Made by a program: the position numbers and the translations under genes. Under the pieces are notes generated by a model, which was given only the letters and a program-made list of their open reading frames with translations, did not search any database and had not been told where the DNA came from. From NCBI RefSeq assembly GCF_004137685.1, contig NZ_QYBB01000012.1, forward strand, positions 1-64,000: a stretch of DNA of 64,000 nt, given 5' to 3'. Source of the DNA: Lichenibacterium minor (GTDB lineage Bacteria; Pseudomonadota; Alphaproteobacteria; Rhizobiales; Beijerinckiaceae). Each line of letters opens with the position of its first letter. Positions within the stretch are counted from its first letter, which is position 1. Below are positions 54,648-64,000 of this stretch, piece after piece.

Positions 54648-54690
54648 TTGAGTGAAGCTGAATATCGTCCATCATTTGAGTTTCACTCAA
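54648..54690 (-). promoter_or_regulatory. Probable operator of the HTH-RibB gene
   Basis: A perfect inverted repeat TTGAGTGAAACTCAA (54676-54690, minus strand) plus a further half site TTCACTCAA (54648-54656), in a locally AT-rich stretch just before the HTH start. The repeated half sites next to an HTH gene point to autoregulation. Confidence 0.6.
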
Positions 54691-54742
54691 TGATGGCTGC
54701 CGCACGAGACCGGGGGCTGCGGGGCGGAGCCGGGCCGAAGCG

Positions 54743-55858
54743 TCACGCCGGCCCGAACGACGCGGTCGCGCGCTCCCCCACCTGCCCGCGATGGCGCAGG
54801 AAGGCGTCGGCGAGCACGCAGGCCATCATGGCCTCGCCGACCGGCACGGCGCGGATGCCCACGCAGGGGTCGTGCCGCCCCTTGGTGAGGATCTCGGTTT
54901 CGGCGCCGCTGCGGTCGATGGTTTCGCGCGTCGTCAGGATGGACGAGGTCGGCTTCACGGCGAAGCGCGCCACGATCGGCTGGCCGGTCGACAGGCCGCC
55001 GAGCAGCCCCCCGGCGTGGTTGGAGCGGAACATCGGCCGGCCGTCGGGGCCCCGGCGGATCTCGTCGGCGTTCTCCTCGCCGGTGAGTTCGGCCGCCGCG
55101 AAGCCGTCGCCGATCTCGACGCCCTTCACGGCGTTGATGCTCATCAGGGCCGCGGCGATCTCGCCGTCGAGCTTGGCGTAGATGGGCGCGCCCCACCCGG
55201 CCGGCACGCCCTCGGCGACCACCTCGACCACGGCGCCGACCGAGGAGCCCGCCTTGCGGACGCCGTCGAGGTAGGCTTCCCAGAGCTGAGCCGCGACCGG
55301 GTCCGGGCAGAAGAACGGGTTGCGGGCGACCTCGTCCCAGTCCCATCGCGCGCGGTCGACGCGGTGTGGCCCGATCTGCACCAGGGCGCCGCGCACCGTC
55401 ACCCCCGGGACCACGAGCCGCGCCACGGCGCCCGCGGCGACGCGGGCCGCGGTTTCGCGCGCCGAGGAGCGGCCGCCGCCCCGGTAGTCGCGCAGGCCGT
55501 ATTTGGCGTCGTAGGTGAAGTCCGCGTGGCCGGGGCGGTACTTGTCCCTGATGTCCCCGTAGTCCTTGGAACGCTGGTCGGTGTTCTCGATCAGCAGGGC
55601 GATCGGCGTGCCGGTGGTCCTCGCGGGGGCGTCGCCCTCGGCGAAGGTGCCGGACAGGATGCGGACCTGGTCGGGCTCCCGGCGCTGCGTGGTGAAGCGC
55701 GATTGGCCGGGACGGCGCCGGTCGAGGTCTGCCTGGATCACCTGTTCCGAGATGTCCAGGCCGGGCGGGCAACCGTCGACGACGCAGCCGAGCGCCGGGC
55801 CGTGGCTTTCGCCGAAGGTGGTCACGCGGAAAAGATGGCCGAAGGTGTTGTGGGACAT
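54743..55858 (-). CDS. aroC: Chorismate synthase
   Basis: A 371-residue AroC, which makes chorismate from EPSP using reduced FMN. Hallmarks: [41 protein letters not shown], the C-terminal [18 protein letters not shown]. It is next to a riboflavin-pathway gene on the same strand, 121 bases upstream of it; AroC needs FMN, which may explain the pairing. The ATG at 55858 fits the family start MSHNTFG. Confidence 0.96.
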   Translation of the reverse strand: MSHNTFGHLFRVTTFGESHGPALGCVVDGCPPGLDISEQVIQADLDRRRPGQSRFTTQRREPDQVRILSGTFAEGDAPARTTGTPIALLIENTDQRSKDYGDIRDKYRPGHADFTYDAKYGLRDYRGGGRSSARETAARVAAGAVARLVVPGVTVRGALVQIGPHRVDRARWDWDEVARNPFFCPDPVAAQLWEAYLDGVRKAGSSVGAVVEVVAEGVPAGWGAPIYAKLDGEIAAALMSINAVKGVEIGDGFAAAELTGEENADEIRRGPDGRPMFRSNHAGGLLGGLSTGQPIVARFAVKPTSSILTTRETIDRSGAETEILTKGRHDPCVGIRAVPVGEAMMACVLADAFLRHRGQVGERATASFGPA

Positions 55859-56005
55859 GACTCGGGGCGCCGGGCAGCTGGAACGTCGCACCCGGCCTCC
55901 CGCTCCACCCTGCCGCGCGGCGTCCTCGCCCCCCGGGGAGCGGGACCGCGCGGAGCCGCGGTGGAGAGGCCGGCCGGACGCAGTCGGCTCAGTCTATAGG
56001 ACGGT

Positions 56006-60067
<4,062 letters not shown>

Positions 60068-60416
60068 GGTTCTCTGCGCCCGTCTTCACCGACGGGGCGG
60101 CCGGAGGGCCGATCCCGCGGACAATGGATCCCAGGGTCGCCGATGTGGAACCGGCGATCGCGGGAGGCCGAGGTGGTCTCGATACCGGCCGGCACCGGCG
60201 ATGCGCCGCCGATGCCGGGTTGCGCCGCACGCGCGGCGGCGCGCCTTCGCGCTCGCCGGTGGTCCGGACGTCCGGCCGCCGGTATAAGGGGTTTCGGGAC
60301 GCGGCGGAACCCTGCATCGCCCCGGGGCCGGACGCGACGGCGCGTCGACCAGCGGCCTACCGCCGGGCTCCTGAACGCCGCGTGACGCGCCGCGGGCCTT
60401 CTCCGCCGCGGGGACG
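60068..60416. other. Intergenic region, 349 bases, with dispersed repeat copy
   Basis: Between the NRPS start and the phosphatase stop. The repeat copy at 60220-60285 is the only recognisable feature. The NRPS promoter must lie at 60070-60200, but I cannot place it. Confidence 0.5.
60220..60285 (-). repeat. Dispersed intergenic repeat, copy 2
   Basis: About 66 bases, minus strand, starting ATACCGGCGG and containing GAGCGCGAA and GGCGCGCCGCCGC. Similar to 39677-39743 in order and spacing with one base indel. It may be a REP-like element of this genome. Confidence 0.6.
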
Positions 60417-61022
60417 CTACACCCAGTGCGCGGCTCCGCCGTCGAACACGAGCACGCGGCCCTGATGCACCTCCTCGACCGTGGCGCGGCCCGTGGCGAC
60501 ACCGGCGACCCGGTGCATCAGCACCCGGGCGACGCCGCCGTGCGCCACCACGACCGCGTCCTCGGCGAGGTCGGACAGCCAGGGCGACAAGCGATCGAGC
60601 AGCATGGCGTAGCTTTCGCCGTCCGGCGGCACGAAGCCCCAGGTGTCGCGCCGACGCGACGCGACGGCGGCCGCTTCGCGACGCTTCAGGTCCTCCCAGG
60701 TCCGTCCCTGCCACGCGCCGAAGGACAGCTCCTTCAAGCGGTCGTCGAAGGCGACGCCGGGCAGGCCCGCGCCCAGCGCGGCGCGCACGAGGTCCATCGT
60801 GTCGCGCGTGCGCGCCAGCGGCGAGGCCCAGAACGGGAGGTCGGCCGGATCGAGGCCGCGCTCGCCGAGCAGGCGCGCCAGGGTGCCCCCGGCGGCCTCG
60901 GCCTGCTGCCGGCCGAGGGGGTTCAGCTGGGTGTCGTGCTGTCCCTGCAGGCGCCCTTCGCGGTTCCAGCTCGTTTCGCCGTGGCGGACGAAGAAGAAGC
61001 GCCGCGGGCCGGCGGCGCTCAG
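60417..61022 (-). CDS. Histidine phosphatase (phosphoglycerate mutase-like)
   Basis: A 201-residue protein of the histidine phosphatase superfamily with FFFVRHGETSWN (catalytic His), SPLARTRDTM, LKELSFGAWQGRTWEDL and VVAHGGVARVLM (second His). It is similar to CobC/GpmB-type phosphatases. No ATG/GTG fits; a CTG at 61020-61022 overlaps the fabI stop as CTGA and has AAGGAGG 8 bases before it, so a CTG start is most likely. Co-transcribed with fabI. With cobT 2.5 kb away a CobC-like role is possible but not indicated by motif. Confidence 0.82.
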   Translation of the reverse strand: MSAAGPRRFFFVRHGETSWNREGRLQGQHDTQLNPLGRQQAEAAGGTLARLLGERGLDPADLPFWASPLARTRDTMDLVRAALGAGLPGVAFDDRLKELSFGAWQGRTWEDLKRREAAAVASRRRDTWGFVPPDGESYAMLLDRLSPWLSDLAEDAVVVAHGGVARVLMHRVAGVATGRATVEEVHQGRVLVFDGGAAHWV

Positions 61023-61864
61023 TGGCCGCCCTCCTTGACGGCGATGTCGGGCGCGGCCGGGTTCTTCATGCCCACGACGTGGTAGCCCGCATCGACGTGC
61101 AGGATCTCGCCCGTGACGCCGCGCGACATGGGCGACAGCAGGAAGGCGGCGCTTTCGCCCACCTCCTCGATCGTCACGGTGCGGCGCAGGGGGGCGTTCA
61201 GCTCGTTCCAGCGCAGGATGTAGCGGAAGTCGCCGATGCCGGACGCCGCCAGCGTCTTGATGGGGCCGGCCGAGATGGCGTTGACGCGGATGTTCTTCTC
61301 GCCGAGGTCCGCCGCGAGGTACCGCACCGAGGCTTCCAGCGCCGCCTTGGCGACGCCCATGACGTTGTAATGCGGCATCCATTTCTCGGCGCCGTAATAG
61401 GTCAGCGTCAGCATGGACCCGCCGTCCGTCATCAGCTTCTCGGCGCGCTGCGCGACCGCCGTGAAGGAATAACAGGAGATCGCCAGGGAGCGGGTAAAGT
61501 TGTCCTCGGTGGTGTCGATGTAGCGGCCCGTCAGCTCGTCCTTGTCCGAGAAGGCGATGCAGTGGACCACGAAGTCGAGCTTGCCCCAGGCGCGCTCGAC
61601 TTCGCCGAACACCGCGTCGATCGAGGCCCGATCGGTCACGTCGCAGTGGCCGACCACCAGGCCGTCGAGCTCCTTGGCGAGGGGGCGCACGCGCTTCTCC
61701 AGCGCTTCGCCCTGGTAGGTGAAGGCGAGCTCGGCGCCGGCGGCGCGAGCCGCCTTGGCGATCCCCCAGGCGATGGAGCGGTTGTTGGCCAAGCCCATGA
61801 TGAGGCCGCGCCGGCCGGCGAGGATGGAACTCGGGGCGGCGGCTGTGCTGGGCGTCTCTGACAT
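61019..61864 (-). CDS. fabI: Enoyl-ACP reductase
   Basis: A 281-residue NADH-dependent enoyl-ACP reductase, last step of fatty acid elongation. Seen: GLIMGLANNRSIAWGIAKA, HCIAFSDKDEL, LTYYGAEKWMPHYNVMGVAKAALE (Tyr-x6-Lys pair) and RVNAISAGPIKTLA. The ATG at 61864 matches the family; a longer frame to 62008 is unlikely. The stop overlaps the phosphatase gene. Confidence 0.96.
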   Translation of the reverse strand: MSETPSTAAAPSSILAGRRGLIMGLANNRSIAWGIAKAARAAGAELAFTYQGEALEKRVRPLAKELDGLVVGHCDVTDRASIDAVFGEVERAWGKLDFVVHCIAFSDKDELTGRYIDTTEDNFTRSLAISCYSFTAVAQRAEKLMTDGGSMLTLTYYGAEKWMPHYNVMGVAKAALEASVRYLAADLGEKNIRVNAISAGPIKTLAASGIGDFRYILRWNELNAPLRRTVTIEEVGESAAFLLSPMSRGVTGEILHVDAGYHVVGMKNPAAPDIAVKEGGH

Positions 61865-62131
61865 CGAGGGTTCCAAGGCGTGTGCGGGCCCCGGCCGGCG
61901 GCGCGACGTGCTCGCCGGCGCGAGGGGCGCTGTTTCCCCACCCTTATCCCATCGTCGGCGCGGGTGGAAAGGCCGCGCCGCGGGCACGCATGGACCCGGC
62001 CTGGCCACGCCGCCGCCACGCTTGCGTTAAAATTCGTCCGAGTCCGCGGCCCCGGCATGGGCTTCCGCGTCGGGATCCGCTACGTTCCTTAACGGATCTT
62101 AAACCCTTCGAACGACGCGGATCAGGGCAGC

Positions 62132-62653
62132 ATGCCGGGCTTTGCAGACGACCTCGGGAGGCTCACGCCCCACCTCCGGCGATTCGCCCGCGCCCTGGTG
62201 CGGGGCCACTCGGCCTGCGCGGCGGACGACCTCGTGCAGGAAACCATCGTGCTCGCGTCGCGCTCCGACCTGCCGAAGCGCGGGCCGACGCTGGCGGTGT
62301 GGTGCTTCGCGGCACTGGTGGGGCTGAACCGGGCGCGCAACCGCGCCCCGATCGCGCCCGCGGGCGTCGAAGGCGGCGGGGCGCCCCTGCCCTTCATGCC
62401 GAAGGACATCCTGCGCCTCGACGCGCTGCCGCTGGAGTTCCGCGAAGTGCTCCTGCTGACCGCGCTGGCTGGCCTGGCCTACGGGCAGGTGGCCGACGTG
62501 CTCGACATCGACGTGTCCATCGTGTTCTCGCGGCTCACGCGGGCGCGGGACCTGCTCGTGAAATCGGATCACGCGGCGGTGGGCCGCGACGCGCGGGTCG
62601 GCGAGCGCATCCGCGCGGGCGGCGGCCCGTCGCACCTCCGCGTCGTCAAGTAG
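62132..62653 (+). CDS. ECF-type RNA polymerase sigma factor
   Basis: A 173-residue short sigma factor. Region 2 is represented by LRRFARALVRG and ADDLVQETIVLA; region 4 by LPLEFREVLLLTALAGLAYGQVADVLDIDVSIVFSRLTRARD. Region 2 is somewhat reduced. The gene is followed after 10 bases by a membrane anti-sigma factor, the usual pairing. Upstream (62070-62110) is an AT-richer stretch; no promoter motif is assigned. Confidence 0.82.
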   Translation: MPGFADDLGRLTPHLRRFARALVRGHSACAADDLVQETIVLASRSDLPKRGPTLAVWCFAALVGLNRARNRAPIAPAGVEGGGAPLPFMPKDILRLDALPLEFREVLLLTALAGLAYGQVADVLDIDVSIVFSRLTRARDLLVKSDHAAVGRDARVGERIRAGGGPSHLRVVK

Positions 62654-62663
62654 GCGCAGGCGC

Positions 62664-63545
62664 ATGCACACCGACATGGCGTTCGACGACGCCGACCTCA
62701 ACGGCCTCGTGGACGGGCGGATCGAGCCCGCCCGCGCTTCGGCCCTGGCCGAATCGCTCGCCTCCGATCCCGAATCGGCGGCCCGCATCGACGCGTGGCG
62801 GCGGCAGAACGACAGCCTGAGGACGATGTTCGCGTCCGTGCTGGCCGAACCCGTGCCGGTGCGACTGCTGCCCGTGGCGATGCCGCCGCGCGAAGCCGCC
62901 AAGGCCGCCGCCCCCGGCGAGGCCACGCCCGGCCGGCGGCTCGCCGGGATCGTGGCGACGACGTCGGTCGGCATGGTCCTGATCGGGTTCGCGCTCGGCG
63001 CCCTGGCGAGCGTCGGGACCGACGGGTTCGGCCTCATGCCGCCCGCCGCCCGCGCCCCGGACGTGGCGCCCGCGGACGCACGGGACCTCGCGTCCCGGGC
63101 CGCCGAAGCGCACCGCACCTACCTCACCGACGCGTCACGCCCCGTCGAGATCGCGGGCGTCGAGGAGCCGAAGCTGGCGCGCTGGTTCGGGCGCCGCCTC
63201 GGCGGCGAGGTGCGGATCCCCGACCTGTCGCGCCACGGCTGGACGCTTCTGGGCGGCCGCATCGTGCCGGGGCGCCACGGCGCGGCCGGCTTCCTGGCCT
63301 ACGGGAACGGCGCCGACCGCCTCGGCCTCACCGTGTCCCGCTGGGCGATGCCCGACGACGGGCGCGTGACCGCTTCGGACGACGACGTGCCGCCGCTCGG
63401 CGTGGCGACCTGGGCCGACGGGGCGTTCGGCTACGCCCTCACCTCCGACCGCGGGCCGGACTGGCTGCGACGCAACCTCGCGCCGCTGCGCGACAGCGTG
63501 AGGGCGCAGGCCCGCGCGACCGACGCGGACGCGGCTTCGCCCTGA
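62664..63545 (+). CDS. Membrane anti-sigma factor
   Basis: A 293-residue protein: an N-terminal anti-sigma region (DDADLNGLVDGRI, SDPESAARIDAWRRQND), one membrane helix (about 93-118, IVATTSVGMVLIGFALGALA) and a periplasmic domain of about 170 residues. It lacks the HxxxCxxC zinc motif. It should hold the ECF sigma factor at the membrane until an envelope signal. Ten bases from the sigma gene. Confidence 0.8.
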   Translation: MHTDMAFDDADLNGLVDGRIEPARASALAESLASDPESAARIDAWRRQNDSLRTMFASVLAEPVPVRLLPVAMPPREAAKAAAPGEATPGRRLAGIVATTSVGMVLIGFALGALASVGTDGFGLMPPAARAPDVAPADARDLASRAAEAHRTYLTDASRPVEIAGVEEPKLARWFGRRLGGEVRIPDLSRHGWTLLGGRIVPGRHGAAGFLAYGNGADRLGLTVSRWAMPDDGRVTASDDDVPPLGVATWADGAFGYALTSDRGPDWLRRNLAPLRDSVRAQARATDADAASP

Positions 63546-63579
63546 GGCCGGCCCCCGCGCGGCGTCGCCGGCGCGGCAT

Positions 63580-64000
63580 TCAGCCCCTGTCTTCCACCCC
63601 CGCCTGCGAAAAGGTCGCCATGCCGGTGTGGCAGGCCAGCGCCGAGCGGACGATGCCGGCCGCCAGCGCGGCGCCGGACCCTTCGCCGAGCCGCATCCCG
63701 AGGTCGAGCAGGGGTTTCTTCCCGAGGCGTTCGAGGACGTCGCCGTGGGCGCCTTCGGCGGAACGGTGGCCGGCCACGCAATGGTCCAGCGCGTCCGGGT
63801 CCAGCGCGTGCAGCACCGCCGCGGCGGCGCAGACCACGTAGCCGTCGAGGATCACCGGGACACGCTCGATGCGCGCCGCCAGGATCGCGCCCACCATGGC
63901 GGCGATCTCGCGGCCCCCGAGGCGCCGCAGCACCTCCAGGGGATCGCCGAGGTGGTCGCGGTTGAGCGCCAGCGCGTCCTCGACGGCTGCCACCTTGCGG
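63580..64000 (-). CDS. cobT: CobT, 3' part (cut by the window edge)
   Basis: The last 140 residues of nicotinate-nucleotide:dimethylbenzimidazole phosphoribosyltransferase, which builds the lower ligand of cobalamin. It shows [69 protein letters not shown] (as two pieces) and [13 protein letters not shown]. Start lies beyond 64000. Convergent with the anti-sigma factor gene. Confidence 0.92.
   Translation of the reverse strand, partial: RKVAAVEDALALNRDHLGDPLEVLRRLGGREIAAMVGAILAARIERVPVILDGYVVCAAAAVLHALDPDALDHCVAGHRSAEGAHGDVLERLGKKPLLDLGMRLGEGSGAALAAGIVRSALACHTGMATFSQAGVEDRG

Noticed and set aside
54700-54742. FMN riboswitch in front of ribB
   Set aside because: The gap between aroC and the HTH-RibB frame is too short and lacks the conserved RFN stems.

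Overview
The window is very GC-rich DNA (codon third positions almost all G or C) from an alphaproteobacterium, most likely a Hyphomicrobiales (Rhizobiales) member near Methylobacteriaceae/Beijerinckiaceae. The marks are a chvI-chvG-hprK-EIIA-HPr block, an imuA-imuB-dnaE2 mutagenesis cassette with an alphaproteobacterial GTTC-N7-GTTC LexA box, groESL with a CIRCE operator, a short UbiK, and a GCG_CRPN small protein. Most of it is chromosomal housekeeping DNA. I see no prophage, insertion sequence, CRISPR array, tRNA or rRNA.

Layout. 1-2 kb: a broken tandem Ivy-type lysozyme inhibitor and an outer-membrane barrel. 2-6.6 kb: thiL and dnaE, preceded by a 28-residue membrane peptide under a perfect LexA box. 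6.7-13.5 kb: GCG_CRPN protein, ceramide-type glycosyltransferase, cupin, class II DAHP synthase, MFS permease, glutamine amidotransferase and a quinate/shikimate dehydrogenase. 13.5-19.9 kb: a carrier-protein cluster with two carrier proteins, an acyl-activating ligase, an SDR, a GNAT-like protein, an acyl-CoA-dehydrogenase homologue and an amino acid:[carrier protein] ligase. 19.9-24.8 kb: a 1.6-kilo-residue SF1 helicase with a C-terminal restriction-endonuclease-like domain. 24.9-28.2 kb: branched-chain amino acid ABC genes (livHM fused, livG, livF). 28.4-30.6 kb: groESL. 30.8-34.1 kb: two histidine kinases and a receiver. 35.3-39.7 kb: chvIG, hprK, EIIA, HPr, ubiK. 39.9-47.3 kb: MFS permease, then the SOS mutasome. 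47.4-53.3 kb: bioY and assorted enzymes. 53.3-55.9 kb: an HTH-RibB fusion and aroC. 56-60 kb: a membrane-bound Pls/PosA-type nonribosomal peptide synthetase. 60.4-64 kb: histidine phosphatase, fabI, an ECF sigma/anti-sigma pair and the 3' end of cobT.

How parts work together. The two sites carrying the same 15-bp LexA box tie the 28-residue peptide (upstream of replicative dnaE) and the imuA-imuB-dnaE2 mutasome to one SOS response. chvIG, HprK, EIIA and HPr form a regulatory phosphorelay rather than a sugar transporter. The 13.5-19.9 kb cluster can load two different acyl or aminoacyl groups onto two dedicated carrier proteins, and its product is unknown. It is my best candidate for an undescribed system. 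The SOS peptide, the HTH-RibB fusion with its palindromic operator, and the helicase-nuclease are next.
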